Shown: positions 26,928 through 37,841, counted from the stretch's first letter. The stretch is DNA of 64,000 bases from Neoalteromonas flava (GCF_002807685.1 NZ_PEAX01000003.1:434001-498000); one strand, 5' to 3'. Numbers and translations are program-made. Notes: generated by a model from the letters alone, not told the origin.

Positions 26928-27072
26928 AGGGGGGGTCCTTAGTAAGTGTAGCGGTATTAACTTGGTACTTCCCGCTACGAAGTTGGTAAATGAATTAATA
27001 CCAATATAGCGTAGTTTAGTTCAGCTAAATAGCGAGAGTAAGATTTGCTATCTATCACAGTATTTCGCTCAC

Positions 27073-27095
27073 TTATCCCAGAGTTAATGGGATAA
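27073..27095. repeat. Inverted repeat between ansA and the methyltransferase gene
   Basis: TTATCCCA / TGGGATAA, a perfect 8-bp inverted repeat with a 7-bp spacer, about 40 bp after the ansA stop on the minus strand. It has no T-run, so it is only a weak terminator candidate, or an operator. Confidence 0.3.
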
Positions 27096-27132
27096 AACTA
27101 ACGTCGAGGTGAGAGTGCATATTTAGCAGAGC

Positions 27133-28137
27133 TTAGCTAAGTTCGCCGCACAGATCCTGTTGCATAAGCTGGCGAGTGGCATCGTAATCGTAGCCCTGCG
27201 ACAACAAGAAATGCAATTTTGCTAATGCAGCCTCTGGCGTCATATCTGAGCCCGAAACAACGCCCAGTTCACTCAAAACATGACCGTTAGCGTAGCCACT
27301 CATATCAACTTTGCCACGCGCACACTGCGTGCAGTTAACCACTACAATTCCCTGCTCGCGGGCAAATCTCAAGGGGTCAAGTATGGCTTCTGATTGCGGT
27401 GCATTGCCAACACCGTAACTGAGTAAAATAAGAGCTTTAACCGGCTGTTGTAGGATATTCTGGATGACGTCTGCAGAAATACCGGGATATAAGCTGATCA
27501 GTCCAATCGGTTGTGGAAATATCTGTTTAACGCTGAGGGTGTTATCTAACGGGGCCGAGCGGTGCTGTTGGGTTACTTGGATCTTGATCCCTGCATTAAT
27601 AAGGATGGGGTAGTTTGGTGATTCAAACGCATCGAAACCGTTGGCATCGACTTTGCGTGCGCGATTGCCGCGTAACAGTTTATTATTAAAAAACAGGGTG
27701 ACTTCGGGGATGGGGAAATTGGCTGCAATATATAAGGCATTAAGTAAATTTTCCTGCCCGTCAGAACGCAGTTCCGCTAGGGGTATCTGTGACCCTGTAA
27801 CAATGACCGGTTTACTTAATCCAGCAAACATGAAACTAAGAGCTGATGCGGTGTACGCCATAGTGTCAGTGCCATGCAAGATGATAAAACCGTCGTATTG
27901 ATCATAATGCGCGGCGATATCATCAGCCATTTTCTGCCAATCAGCGGGCGTCATGTCGGAAGAATCAATCAAGTTTTCATATTCGTGAATATGAAACTCC
28001 GGCATTTCACTGCGATTAAATTCGGGCATGCCGGCAAGTGTTTCGGTCAAAAAACCTGGGGCTGGAACATATCCGCGGGCAGAAGGGCGCATACCAATCG
28101 TCCCGCCAGTATAGGCGATGTAAATCTTTTTACGCAT
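27133..28137 (-). CDS. ansA: Type I L-asparaginase
   Basis: Cytoplasmic L-asparaginase, 334 aa, hydrolysing asparagine to aspartate and ammonia. The first catalytic threonine lies in YIAYTGGTIGMRPS, the substrate serine in DSSDMTPADW, and the second threonine/Asp/Lys block in GFIILHGTDTMAYTASALSFM. SQIPLAELRSDGQENLLNAL and YGVGNAPQ are further conserved positions. There is no signal peptide, consistent with the AnsA (type I) group. I start at the ATG at 28137 because AGGGTGG lies 5 bp upstream; a GTG three codons earlier is possible. It lies 70 bp after lipA on the same strand. Confidence 0.95.
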   Translation of the reverse strand: MRKKIYIAYTGGTIGMRPSARGYVPAPGFLTETLAGMPEFNRSEMPEFHIHEYENLIDSSDMTPADWQKMADDIAAHYDQYDGFIILHGTDTMAYTASALSFMFAGLSKPVIVTGSQIPLAELRSDGQENLLNALYIAANFPIPEVTLFFNNKLLRGNRARKVDANGFDAFESPNYPILINAGIKIQVTQQHRSAPLDNTLSVKQIFPQPIGLISLYPGISADVIQNILQQPVKALILLSYGVGNAPQSEAILDPLRFAREQGIVVVNCTQCARGKVDMSGYANGHVLSELGVVSGSDMTPEAALAKLHFLLSQGYDYDATRQLMQQDLCGELS

Positions 28138-28207
28138 ATGAGCCACCCTGTAGTTTAAAGGCGCAACTGAGAGCTGTGTTTAAACCCTCAGTCAATCCGA
28201 AACATAA

Positions 28208-29170
28208 TTACTTAACTTCTTCGCCAGCTGCTTGTTTATCGGCGTGATAGCTTGAGCGCACCATCGGACCACAAGCCGCGTGTGAGAATCCAATCGACTT
28301 TGCATAGTCGCCGAGGTCATCAAACTCTTGTGGCGGTACGTAGCGTTTGACCGGGTAGTGATGTTTACTGGGTTGCAGATACTGACCCAGTGTTAACATA
28401 TCTACATCGTGCGCTCGCAAATCATCGAGTACGGTTTGAATCTCTTCGTTGTTTTCACCCATGCCCATCATTAAACCTGATTTAGTAGGGATTTCAGGGT
28501 GTTGTGCTTTGAACTTCTTCAATAAATCGAGTGACCATTGATAGTTAGCACCGGGGCGACATTCTCGATAAAGTCGCGGTATGGTTTCCAGATTGTGATT
28601 GAACACGTCTGGCACGCCCTGTTTGAAGATTTCTAATGCACGGTCCATGCGGCCTCTGAAGTCAGGAACCAGTACTTCAATCGTAGTCGCTGGAGAATGT
28701 TCGCGTATCGCGTTTATACAGTCGACGAAATGTTGCGCACCACCATCACGTAGGTCATCTCTGTCGACCGAAGTGATTACCACATAGCGCAACCCCATCT
28801 CTTTGATAGTAGTTGCGAGTTTCAGTGGTTCTTCTGCGGACGGTGGTAATGGCTTGCCGTGAGCAACATCGCAAAAAGGACAACGGCGAGTGCAGATATC
28901 TCCCAAAATCATAAAAGTAGCGGTGCCATGATTAAAACATTCAGCAAGGTTAGGGCAGCTCGCTTCTTCGCATACCGAGTGGAGCTTATTCTTACGCAGT
29001 GTTTGCTTAATATGGTCTATGCGATCAGTGGTGCGTGGGAGCTTGATTTTAATCCAATCAGGCTTGCGCAACATCTGCTCTTTTTCAGTTGGCACGATGG
29101 TGATTGGAATATGCTTTACTTTTTCGTCATCGCGGAGTTTCACTCCTGCTTTGGGTTTAACGTTACTCAT
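28208..29170 (-). CDS. lipA: Lipoyl synthase
   Basis: Radical-SAM enzyme, 320 aa, that inserts two sulfurs into octanoyl groups on lipoyl domains. It has the auxiliary-cluster cysteines ([13 protein letters not shown]), the radical-SAM CxxxCxxC motif in [33 protein letters not shown]-type [14 protein letters not shown], and the C-terminal RSSYHAD serine motif. ATG 29170 is preceded by AGAAGG at a 6-bp distance; the codon before it is an in-frame TTG. It overlaps the end of lipB by 8 bp, so the two are co-translated. Last gene of the envelope operon. Confidence 0.98.
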   Translation of the reverse strand: MSNVKPKAGVKLRDDEKVKHIPITIVPTEKEQMLRKPDWIKIKLPRTTDRIDHIKQTLRKNKLHSVCEEASCPNLAECFNHGTATFMILGDICTRRCPFCDVAHGKPLPPSAEEPLKLATTIKEMGLRYVVITSVDRDDLRDGGAQHFVDCINAIREHSPATTIEVLVPDFRGRMDRALEIFKQGVPDVFNHNLETIPRLYRECRPGANYQWSLDLLKKFKAQHPEIPTKSGLMMGMGENNEEIQTVLDDLRAHDVDMLTLGQYLQPSKHHYPVKRYVPPQEFDDLGDYAKSIGFSHAACGPMVRSSYHADKQAAGEEVK

Positions 29171-29825
29171 CAAAACCTTCTATATAATCATAGGAATGCA
29201 CGCCAATAAGTGCACCAAAATGCTGTACTAGAGGAATGGCTACGTTAGCCACCGAATCTGGACCATTTAAACGGGCACAATCTACCATTTCTAAGCCCGC
29301 ATAGCCACACGGGTTAATACGCTGAAACGGGGCTAAATCCATATTCACATTTAGCGCTAAACCGTGAAAGGAACAACCCTTGCGAATACGTAGGCCAACG
29401 GAACAGATTTTTTTCTGGTCGACGTAGACTCCCGGAGCATCAGCTTTGGCATAGGCTTGAATTTCGTGCGCTGCAAGCAAGTTAACCACACATTGTTCCA
29501 GTGCGGTTACTAAATGCCTAACGCCTAATTTAGCGCGTTTAATATCAATCAAACAGTACAGCATAATTTGCCCAGGGCCGTGGTAAGTTACTTGACCGCC
29601 GCGATCAACGGGGACAACAGGAATGTCTCCAGGCATTAAGATATGCTCGTCTTTACCCGCTTGTCCTTGGGTGAATACAGGGGCATGCTCAAGTACCCAT
29701 ACTTCGTCTTGGGTATGCTCGTTACGTTGGTCAGTGAACGTCTGCATTCGCTGCCAGATCGGCAAATAAGGCTGACGCCCTAGTTGCCGCACAATCAATC
29801 CAGGAATACCACGATTATCTGTCAT
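29163..29825 (-). CDS. lipB: Octanoyltransferase LipB
   Basis: 220-aa enzyme that moves octanoate from acyl carrier protein to lipoyl domains, supplying LipA. The family motifs are [12 protein letters not shown], the catalytic lysine in KIGAVGLR-like [22 protein letters not shown], and [10 protein letters not shown] with the catalytic cysteine expected just before (INPCGY). Length is typical. It starts 3 bp downstream of the ybeD stop. Confidence 0.97.
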   Translation of the reverse strand: MTDNRGIPGLIVRQLGRQPYLPIWQRMQTFTDQRNEHTQDEVWVLEHAPVFTQGQAGKDEHILMPGDIPVVPVDRGGQVTYHGPGQIMLYCLIDIKRAKLGVRHLVTALEQCVVNLLAAHEIQAYAKADAPGVYVDQKKICSVGLRIRKGCSFHGLALNVNMDLAPFQRINPCGYAGLEMVDCARLNGPDSVANVAIPLVQHFGALIGVHSYDYIEGFDE

Positions 29826-29828
29826 AAA

Positions 29829-30092
29829 TTATAGTACGACGCGCACCAATTCTAACTTTGAGAGTTCTGTGTAAATGGTTTCCATATGGTCTTTACTGGT
29901 TACCTTTACACTCAACGACAAGGAGTGATAATTCCCTTTGCTGCTTGGCTTTACCTTCGGCGCATAATCGCCTGGTGCGAGTTGTTGCAGTCGATTGATC
30001 ACTACCGCGGGTAAACTCTCGTCCGCTACCCCCATGACTTTGAAGGTTTGGTAGCACGGAAAATCTAATAATTCATCAAACCGGGTGTCCAC
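29829..30092 (-). CDS. ybeD: DUF493 protein YbeD
   Basis: 87-aa YbeD/DUF493 protein with an ACT-like small alpha/beta fold, often regulating or accompanying lipoate genes; the precise role is unknown. It aligns with E. coli YbeD from its N-terminus (FDELLDFPCYQTFKVMG) to the end. The start codon is GTG, supported by GGAG 6 bp upstream. It lies between dacA and lipB, as in E. coli. Confidence 0.95.
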   Translation of the reverse strand: MDTRFDELLDFPCYQTFKVMGVADESLPAVVINRLQQLAPGDYAPKVKPSSKGNYHSLSLSVKVTSKDHMETIYTELSKLELVRVVL

Positions 30093-30124
30093 GGTCTACT
30101 CCTGCGTTATCGCTATCTGCGTTA

Positions 30125-31285
30125 TTAACTATCAAAACCGAGCTGTAACTTAATGTAGTCTACCGCACGGTCAAAAAATCCACCTTCATTGACTTCATGC
30201 AATGCCACCAGTGGATACTCGGCAATGTCTTCGCCGTCCAGCTGAATAAATAGTTTACCCACCACTTCGCCTTTGGCGAGTGGAGCTTCTAATTTCTGGT
30301 CGAGCACGAAGTTGGCTTCTAGGTTCTTAACCTGTCCGCGTGGGATGGTAATTGGGGTCGATTGATTAATTCCCAAGTCTACAGTTTCACGATCACCCAT
30401 AAATATACGGTGAGCGACGAAACTGGTACCAGCGTCGTAGGGGGTCACAGTCTCGTAAAAACGGAAACCATAACGCAATAGCTTCTTGTTTTCTTCTTTG
30501 CGCGACCGTTCACTATCGGTGCCCATAACCACGGAAATCAAGCGCATATCACCTTGTGTGGCTGAGGTAATCAGACTGTAGCCAGCATCCGATGTATGGC
30601 CTGTTTTAATACCGTCGACATTTAGGCTTTTGTCCCACAATAAGCTGTTGCGGTTATATTGTTTAATGTTGTTATAGGTAAATTCTTTCTCGCTATAAAT
30701 CGCATACATGTCTGGCACTTCATTAATGAGTGCTGCAGAGAGGACAGCCATGTCACGTGGTGTAGTGTAGTGGTCAGCATCGTGTAAACCATGACTGTTA
30801 ACGAAATTAGTACCAGTCATACCAAGGTTAATGGCATGGGCATTCATCATGTTGGCAAAGGCGCTCTCGCTACCAGCAACGTGTTCCGCCATCGCCACGC
30901 AGGCGTCATTACCTGATTGCACCATGATACCGCGTAGCAAATCAGACACAGAAACTTCGGTACCAACTTCAATAAACATTTTTGAAGAGTCAGGAAAATT
31001 CTTTGCCCACGCATTTTCTGAAATTTTCACTTTATCGGTAAGGGCAATGTTACCGGCTTGAATTTCTTTGCCAATCACATACACCGTCATAATCTTGGTT
31101 AAACTGGCTGGCGCTAGACGCATGTCGGCGTTTTGTTCAGTAATCACTGTATCCGTAGCCGGATCGATTAATAAGTGACCTTCTGCCGCTACCGATGGTG
31201 GCGGAGGAATGACTACCGCAGCTTGCGATAATGGCGTCAGCGAAATGAAGAAAGCAGCCGAAAAATAACGTAATTTTGAAAGCAT
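30125..31285 (-). CDS. dacA: D-alanyl-D-alanine carboxypeptidase (PBP5/6 type)
   Basis: Periplasmic penicillin-binding protein, 386 aa, that trims the terminal D-Ala from peptidoglycan pentapeptides. Signal peptide MLSKLRYFSAAFFISLTPLSQA. Active-site motifs are S-x-x-K in APASLTKIMT, S-x-N in SGNDACVAMAEH, and K-T-G in DGIKTGHTSDAGY. The C-terminal all-beta domain ends with an amphipathic helix (FFDRAVDYIKLQLGF) that attaches the enzyme to the inner membrane. It belongs to the rlpA-dacA-ybeD-lipB-lipA string. Confidence 0.97.
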   Translation of the reverse strand: MLSKLRYFSAAFFISLTPLSQAAVVIPPPPSVAAEGHLLIDPATDTVITEQNADMRLAPASLTKIMTVYVIGKEIQAGNIALTDKVKISENAWAKNFPDSSKMFIEVGTEVSVSDLLRGIMVQSGNDACVAMAEHVAGSESAFANMMNAHAINLGMTGTNFVNSHGLHDADHYTTPRDMAVLSAALINEVPDMYAIYSEKEFTYNNIKQYNRNSLLWDKSLNVDGIKTGHTSDAGYSLITSATQGDMRLISVVMGTDSERSRKEENKKLLRYGFRFYETVTPYDAGTSFVAHRIFMGDRETVDLGINQSTPITIPRGQVKNLEANFVLDQKLEAPLAKGEVVGKLFIQLDGEDIAEYPLVALHEVNEGGFFDRAVDYIKLQLGFDS

Positions 31286-31463
31286 GAAACTACCGTTTTT
31301 TTAGTTATGGTTTTAGGGAATGGACCCTTTGAATTAGCGCAACGTTTAGCAAAACGAACAATCGTAATAGTATCGTAAAACGCCACCGTGGGACTAGGCT
31401 AAGACCATAAAAATTATGAAAAGTTTAGCAGTGTTTAGTGTAATGTCAGATTTTACATCGCGG

Positions 31464-32336
31464 TTAGGGGGCCGAGATACTAAATGCCTCCGGGAATCCG
31501 GTTGAGCGCAGTTCATCTAGTAGTAATTCGGCCAGATGCTGATTTGAAATAGGCCCTAGACGCAAGCGAATTACACTATCCTGATTTAAGGTAAGTGTAG
31601 GTACTTGATAACGTAGGGTTAAATCGTCAGAAATTCTTTGAATCTTGCGCTCATCGCTTAGCGCAGCGACTTGGATGTACACCCCTGGCTGAACCGAATT
31701 GTTGGTTGTTTCCGTACCGGTGTTTTCTTCTTGTGGCGGAGGAATACTGATCCCTGCATACTCGGCATAACTCACGGTCGGGCCATTTCCGACAGTAACC
31801 CGATTTTGCTCATCAAAATGGATTACTTCCAAGTCGACTTTTGCTGTCCCCGTTTTTAAAAAATCGAGTTTTTTTGCCGCTGCAAATGACAAATCGATGA
31901 TCCGATCTTGGTGGAATGGGCCGCGATCATTCACCCGTACGATAACTTGTTTGCCGTTGGCGCGGTTCGTCACTCTTACAAACGAAGGCAAAGGCAACGT
32001 TTTGTGAGCCGCAGTCATTCCATACATATCATACACTTCACCATTAGACGTCAGATGGCCATGAAATTTTTGTCCATACCACGACGCGTAGCCTGATTGA
32101 GTAAAACCCTTACCTGTCTGCAGAGGATAATAACGCTTGCCCAACACTGTGTAAGGGCGACTGTTCCATTCCCGATAGGGCTCGTAGTGAGGAATTGCGC
32201 TTTCTCGCGCAATAGATGAAGGAACATGGGTTGGGGCAGAGTCATGGCGCTGCGAGTAACGACCACCATATTGGCAACCTTGCAGAACAAGCAATGAAAG
32301 TAGAAGCGTTGCTGTGTATAAAACCGTGTTTTTCAT
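31464..32336 (-). CDS. rlpA: Septal-ring lytic transglycosylase RlpA (lipoprotein)
   Basis: 290-aa outer-membrane lipoprotein. The signal peptide ends in the lipobox LLVLQGC. The double-psi beta-barrel domain follows (GYASWYGQKFHGHLTSNGEVYDM, then AHKTLPLPSFVRVTN and VNDRGPF), and a C-terminal SPOR domain (about residues 215-290, starting PGVYIQVAAL) binds denuded septal glycan. In studied species RlpA cleaves peptide-free glycan strands. Its start codon overlaps the rodA stop by one base (TAATG). Confidence 0.96.
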   Translation of the reverse strand: MKNTVLYTATLLLSLLVLQGCQYGGRYSQRHDSAPTHVPSSIARESAIPHYEPYREWNSRPYTVLGKRYYPLQTGKGFTQSGYASWYGQKFHGHLTSNGEVYDMYGMTAAHKTLPLPSFVRVTNRANGKQVIVRVNDRGPFHQDRIIDLSFAAAKKLDFLKTGTAKVDLEVIHFDEQNRVTVGNGPTVSYAEYAGISIPPPQEENTGTETTNNSVQPGVYIQVAALSDERKIQRISDDLTLRYQVPTLTLNQDSVIRLRLGPISNQHLAELLLDELRSTGFPEAFSISAP

Positions 32337-33451
32337 TAGCGCGATAATAATCTTGCCTGAGTACTTATAGCCATTAGAATGCCAAAACCTGCGAGCAGTG
32401 TCACCATGGATGTGCCGCCATAACTTACCAGCGGCAACGGCACACCAACCACAGGTAGCAAGCCAGAAACCATTCCCATATTCACAAAAACATAAACGAA
32501 GAAAGTAAGGGTGATAGCGCCAGCTAATAATTTACTAAATGCATCTTGGGCGCGCACGGCGATCCACATACCGCGTAATACGATAAACGCATAGATCCCG
32601 AGTAAACCGAGTACGCCAAACAGGCCAAATTCCTCGCTGAAAACGGCAAAAATAAAATCAGTATGGCGTTCCGGTAAGAACTCTAATTGCGATTGGGTGC
32701 CTTGTAACCAACCTTTGCCCTCTATACCACCTGAGCCGATAGCAATTTTCGATTGAATGATATGGTAGCCGGAGCCAAGTGGATCACTTTCCGGATTTAA
32801 GAATGTGAGTACTCGTTGTTTTTGGTAATCCTGCATCAAGAAAAACCACATGATTGGCATAAAAGCGCCGGCTAACGCGGATACGATAGTGATTAACTTC
32901 CATGTCATGCCAGCGAGAAATAGCGCAAAAATTCCAGAGCTTGCGATCAGCAAAGACGTACCTAAATCAGGTTGTTTGGCTATCAATACTGTCGGGATAG
33001 CAACCATGATAAAACCAACAACAATTTGATAGGTGCGCGGGGGCAGGGTAAATTTACTGATATACCAAGCGACCATCATTGGCACTGCCAGTTTCATGAT
33101 TTCTGACGGCTGAAAGCGCATAAAACCGAGATCTAGCCAACGCTGCGCACCTTTCCCAACAACCCCGAACAGCAGTACGCCAACTAGCATCAGTAAGCCA
33201 ACGGTGTAGAAGTATATGGCCATTCCCCGATACATCATCGGTGGGATTTGTGCCAAACAAAACATCACGAACAGAGCAAGGCCAAGACGAATAAGCTGAC
33301 GTTGGATGAGGGCTGGATCTTGGCCGCCAGCCGAATAAATAGTAACTAAACCAACCGCCATCAGCACAAGTAAACCGAGGAGTAATACGCCATCAATATG
33401 CAGGCGCTGCAAGAGGCTGGTTTTGTTTGGATTTATTGGAGTTCGGATCAT
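32336..33451 (-). CDS. mrdB: Rod-shape peptidoglycan glycosyltransferase RodA
   Basis: 371-aa SEDS-family membrane protein (RodA/MrdB), polymerising glycan for side-wall growth in complex with PBP2. About ten hydrophobic helices. Conserved parts are [10 protein letters not shown]-type [23 protein letters not shown] with the catalytic aspartate, [19 protein letters not shown], and [19 protein letters not shown]. The [10 protein letters not shown] block is near the C-terminus. The ATG overlaps the mrdA stop by 4 bp, so the two are translationally coupled. Confidence 0.97.
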   Translation of the reverse strand: MIRTPINPNKTSLLQRLHIDGVLLLGLLVLMAVGLVTIYSAGGQDPALIQRQLIRLGLALFVMFCLAQIPPMMYRGMAIYFYTVGLLMLVGVLLFGVVGKGAQRWLDLGFMRFQPSEIMKLAVPMMVAWYISKFTLPPRTYQIVVGFIMVAIPTVLIAKQPDLGTSLLIASSGIFALFLAGMTWKLITIVSALAGAFMPIMWFFLMQDYQKQRVLTFLNPESDPLGSGYHIIQSKIAIGSGGIEGKGWLQGTQSQLEFLPERHTDFIFAVFSEEFGLFGVLGLLGIYAFIVLRGMWIAVRAQDAFSKLLAGAITLTFFVYVFVNMGMVSGLLPVVGVPLPLVSYGGTSMVTLLAGFGILMAISTQARLLSR

Positions 33452-35352
33452 TGTATATTGACCGCTTCGTTGGCAGCAACCTCGGTAGGTTGGGCAAACT
33501 CGTGATTACGAAAATAAAAGTCCATAATTTGGCGCGCTAATGGTGCTGCATTACTGCTTCCGCCACCGGCATTTTCGAGCACAACCGTAACCGAAATCTC
33601 TGGGCTGTCATAGGGCGCGTAGCCTATGTACATCGCATTATCGCGGAGGTGCAACGCAACATTTTCTTCTTCATACTCTTCGTCTTGCCCTACGGTAAAA
33701 AGCTGTGCGGTACCTGTCTTGCCAGCTGATACATAGCGGGTTTTTGCAAAAGCTGTGCGCGCGGTACCATGTTCCCGGTTAACAGTGCCATACATTGAAT
33801 CAAGTGCCATATCCCAATGACTGTCGTTGATTACGTCGATTGGGCGCGCTGTTTTTAGCCCTTCCAGTTGTAGACCTTCTGAGGTACTTACACCGCGTAA
33901 TAGTTGTGGGAGAACTTTCTCACCGTGATTGATCAACATATTTACTGATGCGTTAATTTGAATCGGGGTTGCAGTCCAAAAGCCTTGCCCGATGCCAACG
34001 GGAATGGTGTCACCAATATACCAAGCCTCATTCATTTGGGCTCGTTTCCAACCCCGCGAGGGCATGTTTCCGTCAGCTTCTTCATGAATATCTATTCCGG
34101 TATAATCACCGAAGCCGAACTCACTCATTGACTCACTGATGGCATCGATACCGAGGTTATAGGCTAAATCGTAAAAAAACGTGTCACAGGAAACTTCCAC
34201 TGCTTTTATCACGTCGACTTCGCCATGGCCGCCGCGTTTCCAGTCTCGCCAAACATGGTCAACATTATCGATACGATAACGACCATAATCTTTCATGACG
34301 GTCTCACTATCAATAACTTCACGCTCTAATCCGACTAACGCTAGGTGGGGCTTAATTGTCGACGCCGGCGGGTATTGGCCCTGCGTGGCACGGTTTATCA
34401 AAGGACGTGCTCGCGAGTTGAGCAGAGCGTTATAATTGCGACTGCTGATCCCATGCACAAACATATTAGGATCATAACTTGGGTTTGAGTAAAGGCTAAG
34501 AATTGCACCGGTCTTAGGCTCAGTTACAATCACTGCTGCGCGGCGGTTTCCGACCAGTCGTTGAACCTCGAGTTGTAACTCCAAGTCCAAATTTAACACC
34601 AAATCTTCACCGGGAATCGGAGGTTGAAAGTCAAGTGTACGTAATATTCTTCCCTGATTATTGACTTCAACTTGTTGATAACCCACTTGGCCATGTAAAC
34701 GCTCTTCATAAAAGCGTTCAATCCCTAGTTTGCCGATATCATGTGTCGCATCATAGTTCGCTGCTTGACCCGACTCAGTGAGTTTATTCAGATCGTTTTT
34801 ATTAATCTTGGCAACATATCCCAGAGCATGTGTTAACGCGGCACCGAAGGGGTAATGTCGCGCCAATCTGGCGTTAATACTAACACCGTCAAAGCGATGT
34901 TGATGAACTGAAAATTTCGCGACCTCATCTTGGTCGAGACGAGTTTTCAGAGCAACGGGCTTAAAGCGTCGTTGGCTCTTTAAATTCTTCTTGAAATCTT
35001 CGACTTGTTCATCAGTAATCGTAATGATGGCTTTAACTTCAGCCAACATTTTATCGATATCTTCGACTTGTTCAGGGATCACCTCTAAACTAAAAACAGG
35101 TACATTTTCTGCCAGAATAATACCATTGCGATCGAGGATAAGACCGCGATTGGGAGCCACCGGCAAAACTTTAATACGATTTCCATTTGAGCGCGTTTGA
35201 TAGTCTTCAAATTGCGTGACTTGCAAGTGATAAAGATTGCTTATCACTATGCCAATCAAGGCGGCTATCATGATTAACGCAACTACCGAGCGACGCGTAA
35301 AAAGGTTCGCCTCAGCGGTATGGTCACGAATGGTTTGACGCTTAATCGGCAC
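33448..35352 (-). CDS. mrdA: Penicillin-binding protein 2
   Basis: 634-aa class B PBP, the transpeptidase of the elongasome. A single N-terminal membrane helix (about residues 23-43), then a dimerisation/pedestal region. The transpeptidase motifs are S-x-x-K in [13 protein letters not shown]-x-D in [11 protein letters not shown], and K-T-G-T in SAGKTGTAQ. The start is GTG with GAGAG upstream. A 2-bp gap separates it from rlmH. It ends overlapping rodA. Length matches E. coli PBP2 (633 aa). Confidence 0.97.
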   Translation of the reverse strand: MPIKRQTIRDHTAEANLFTRRSVVALIMIAALIGIVISNLYHLQVTQFEDYQTRSNGNRIKVLPVAPNRGLILDRNGIILAENVPVFSLEVIPEQVEDIDKMLAEVKAIITITDEQVEDFKKNLKSQRRFKPVALKTRLDQDEVAKFSVHQHRFDGVSINARLARHYPFGAALTHALGYVAKINKNDLNKLTESGQAANYDATHDIGKLGIERFYEERLHGQVGYQQVEVNNQGRILRTLDFQPPIPGEDLVLNLDLELQLEVQRLVGNRRAAVIVTEPKTGAILSLYSNPSYDPNMFVHGISSRNYNALLNSRARPLINRATQGQYPPASTIKPHLALVGLEREVIDSETVMKDYGRYRIDNVDHVWRDWKRGGHGEVDVIKAVEVSCDTFFYDLAYNLGIDAISESMSEFGFGDYTGIDIHEEADGNMPSRGWKRAQMNEAWYIGDTIPVGIGQGFWTATPIQINASVNMLINHGEKVLPQLLRGVSTSEGLQLEGLKTARPIDVINDSHWDMALDSMYGTVNREHGTARTAFAKTRYVSAGKTGTAQLFTVGQDEEYEEENVALHLRDNAMYIGYAPYDSPEISVTVVLENAGGGSSNAAPLARQIMDFYFRNHEFAQPTEVAANEAVNIQ

Positions 35353-35354
35353 TG

Positions 35355-35825
35355 CTACTCTCGGTGATAGGGATGGTTATTATTAACGCTCCAAGCGCGA
35401 TACAATGATTCTGCAAGAATGACCCTAACCATTGGATGGGGCAAAGTTAGCGCGGAAAGTGACCATTGTTGCTCAGCCGCCTGTGTACATGCAGGCGATA
35501 AGCCCTCAGGCCCGCCGATTAACAAACTTACATCGCGACCGTCTAATTGCCAATCGGTCAGATTTTGCGCCAACTGACCGGTACTCCAGTTTTTGCCAGT
35601 GACGGCCAGTGCTATTACCCGTGTGCTCTTACCCGCGGCTTTAAGCATTAATTCACCTTCTTTTTCGAGGATCCGCGGAATATCGGCGTTCTTACCACGC
35701 TTCCCTGGGGGGATTTCGGTAAAAGTGACGGGCATATCCGGTGGAAACCGACGTAAATACTCATTACATCCTTCCGACACCCATTTGGGCATCTTGTTCC
35801 CAACCGCAATGATCTGAATGCGCAT
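35355..35825 (-). CDS. rlmH: 23S rRNA pseudouridine-1915 N3-methyltransferase
   Basis: 156-aa SPOUT-class methyltransferase acting on pseudouridine 1915 of 23S rRNA in assembled ribosomes. It shows the N-terminal [16 protein letters not shown], the knot residues [10 protein letters not shown], and the C-terminal [25 protein letters not shown]. Length is one residue from the E. coli protein. Adjacent to rsfS, as in most gammaproteobacteria. Confidence 0.98.
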   Translation of the reverse strand: MRIQIIAVGNKMPKWVSEGCNEYLRRFPPDMPVTFTEIPPGKRGKNADIPRILEKEGELMLKAAGKSTRVIALAVTGKNWSTGQLAQNLTDWQLDGRDVSLLIGGPEGLSPACTQAAEQQWSLSALTLPHPMVRVILAESLYRAWSVNNNHPYHRE

Positions 35826-36143
35826 TTAGCTCCAGAGCTTCTCTAGCTGATAGAAATCGCGGGTTTCGTCCTGCATTACGTGAACGACAACATCGCCCAA
35901 ATCAACCAGAACCCACTCTCCGGTGTCTTTACCTTCAATGCTGAGTGCGGGGTTGCCCTCTTGTTTACAAGCGAGGGTTACATTCTCGGCGATTGATATC
36001 ACGTGTCGCTTTGAATTGCCCGAACATATAATCAAGGTATCGGTAATACTGGATTTGCCTGATACATCGAGTTCGATTAGATCGCGGCCTTTCATATCAT
36101 CAATTTTGTCTTTAACAAATTGAACGAGTTCTGTGTGGTCCAA
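35826..36143 (-). CDS. rsfS: Ribosomal silencing factor RsfS
   Basis: 105-aa factor that binds ribosomal protein L14 and blocks subunit joining in starvation. The conserved pieces are DVSGKSSITDTLIICSG, GNSKRHV, DTGEWVLVDLGDVVVHVM and the terminal YQLEKLWS. I start it at TTG (36143) because GGAG lies 5 bp before it and the length then equals E. coli RsfS (105 aa). A GTG five codons upstream is in frame but overlaps the ribosome site. It lies directly before rlmH. Confidence 0.95.
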   Translation of the reverse strand: MDHTELVQFVKDKIDDMKGRDLIELDVSGKSSITDTLIICSGNSKRHVISIAENVTLACKQEGNPALSIEGKDTGEWVLVDLGDVVVHVMQDETRDFYQLEKLWS

Positions 36144-36167
36144 GTTTTCTCCTATCACAGTTAAGCG

Positions 36168-36821
36168 TTAGTTATATAAGTTATGACGCAGACAATACTG
36201 GTAAACGTTGCGCGGAAGCATTTGCTGAATCCCGTCACCGCTATCAGATTGCGTAAGCATGTTGCGAATTGCTGTAGATGATACCTCTGTAATGGGGCTT
36301 TCTGCAAAAAATAGCTGCCCATGTGTCGCGGTATGCAATTGTTGTTTGTCGCTTTGATGGTGCACAGTGATCCACTGCGTTATTCGCTCAGAGGGTTCGG
36401 CTGTGCAATCTTGGCGCGGCAATACCAAGATATTACATAACTCAATGATCGCATCCCATTGATGCCATTGGTCAATAGAATGCAATGAATCCTGACCCAT
36501 AATAAATACGATACTGCGTGCGCCTTCTTGCGCTCTCAAATGACGTAGTGTTTGAATCGTGTACGACGGCGAAGGCAACTGACTTTCGATCAAATCAACG
36601 GTAAATAAGGGGAATTCATTGCACACTAAGTCGAGCATTTCGACCCGTTGCTGAAAAGAAGCACCGATGATTTTCTTATGCGCTGGGTTAGGCGTTGGTA
36701 GCAAGTGAATGCGCTGCAAATCAAATTCGTTTGCAGCACTGATCAATGGATAAATATGCCCGTAATGCGGTGGATTGAAACTGCCACCGAATAACGCAAG
36801 TGGTGCTTGATCGGTGTTCAT
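36168..36821 (-). CDS. nadD: Nicotinate-nucleotide adenylyltransferase
   Basis: 217-aa NaMN adenylyltransferase of NAD biosynthesis. The nucleotidyltransferase motif LFGGSFNPPHYGH is near the N-terminus. It continues with LPTPNPAHK, FIMGQDSLHSI, LVLPRQ and the ISSTxxR-type EVSSTAIRNML. The ATG at 36821 overlaps the holA stop by 4 bp (ATGA), which supports it over an upstream in-frame start that would extend into holA. Confidence 0.97.
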   Translation of the reverse strand: MNTDQAPLALFGGSFNPPHYGHIYPLISAANEFDLQRIHLLPTPNPAHKKIIGASFQQRVEMLDLVCNEFPLFTVDLIESQLPSPSYTIQTLRHLRAQEGARSIVFIMGQDSLHSIDQWHQWDAIIELCNILVLPRQDCTAEPSERITQWITVHHQSDKQQLHTATHGQLFFAESPITEVSSTAIRNMLTQSDSGDGIQQMLPRNVYQYCLRHNLYN

Positions 36822-37837
36822 AATGGATACGAAGTTAATGCCGCAGGTAGAAACAACAAACACAAATGACACAGTGTGACATAGGGTTTGCTGACACTAG
36901 TCTGTTTGAACTGCAAGTCCGCTACCGCTAATTTTTGCTGCATCTGCTGCAGATCAGCACTACTCAAGCGGGCTAGCGCGGCACCATATAATCCCTGTCG
37001 ATTCTGCCATATTCGATGTTTTTGCCAGGCGGGTTGCTGCCCGGCTTGTTGTTCTTGTTTTAGTGCCCAAAGTGTTTGCCATTCGCGGATCAATGCCCAA
37101 ATAATAATATTGGGTTCTACACCTTCGCTCTCTAGTCGATAGAGGATTTTGATGGCACGTTGAATGTCGCCATTCAAAAGTCCATCAACTAGTTGAAAGA
37201 CATTGAAACGAGACTGGTCGACCGTAGCTGTTGCTACCTGTTCACGCGATAACTGCGCGTTGGGGTAGAGCAGCGATAACTTTTCAATTTCTTGGCGCGC
37301 CGCTAGTAAGTTACCTTCGCAATTATCGGCCAATAGAGCAATCGCTTCTGGCTCAGCTTGTAGTTGGTTTTTCTGCAAGCATTGGCGGATCCATTGTTGC
37401 AAACGCTGCCCTTCTTGCGGAAAGCATGGGGTGTAAAAGCCGTGTTGCAGGCATGCTTTAAACCATTTGGCATTTTGTACATCTTTGCCAACTTTACCGC
37501 CATGGATCAGTAATAAAACATCGGTGAGTTCAGAGCTGGCTATTTCAACCAATGCTTTGCTGCCAGTTGTGCCTGGCTTTCCCGTAGGAATTTCCAGCTC
37601 TATATATTGGCGATCAGCAAACAGCGACATCGATTGAGTTGCTTGGGCAAGCTGCGACCAATCAAACTCAGTGTCAGCAACTAGCGTTTGACGTTCATTG
37701 AAGCCCTGAGCCAAAGCTGTCGCGCGTAACTGGTCAATGCACTCCAGTTTTTGCTGTGGCTCATCTCCAAACAGTAAAATGATGCTAGGTAATGACTGTT
37801 GGATTTGGGGGTTGAATCGATCGGGATAGACTTGCAT
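36818..37837 (-). CDS. holA: DNA polymerase III subunit delta
   Basis: 339-aa clamp-loader delta subunit, which opens the beta sliding clamp. The sequence matches HolA with the N-terminal AAA-like part (SIILLFGDEPQQKLECIDQLR), VLLLIHGGKVGKD, the LLADNCEGNLLAARQEIEKLSLLY region and FQLVDGLLNGDIQRAIKILYRLESEGVEP. As usual for delta, no functional Walker A is seen. It lies 4 bp after lptE and overlaps nadD. Confidence 0.96.
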   Translation of the reverse strand: MQVYPDRFNPQIQQSLPSIILLFGDEPQQKLECIDQLRATALAQGFNERQTLVADTEFDWSQLAQATQSMSLFADRQYIELEIPTGKPGTTGSKALVEIASSELTDVLLLIHGGKVGKDVQNAKWFKACLQHGFYTPCFPQEGQRLQQWIRQCLQKNQLQAEPEAIALLADNCEGNLLAARQEIEKLSLLYPNAQLSREQVATATVDQSRFNVFQLVDGLLNGDIQRAIKILYRLESEGVEPNIIIWALIREWQTLWALKQEQQAGQQPAWQKHRIWQNRQGLYGAALARLSSADLQQMQQKLAVADLQFKQTSVSKPYVTLCHLCLLFLPAALTSYPL

Positions 37838-37841
37838 CTGA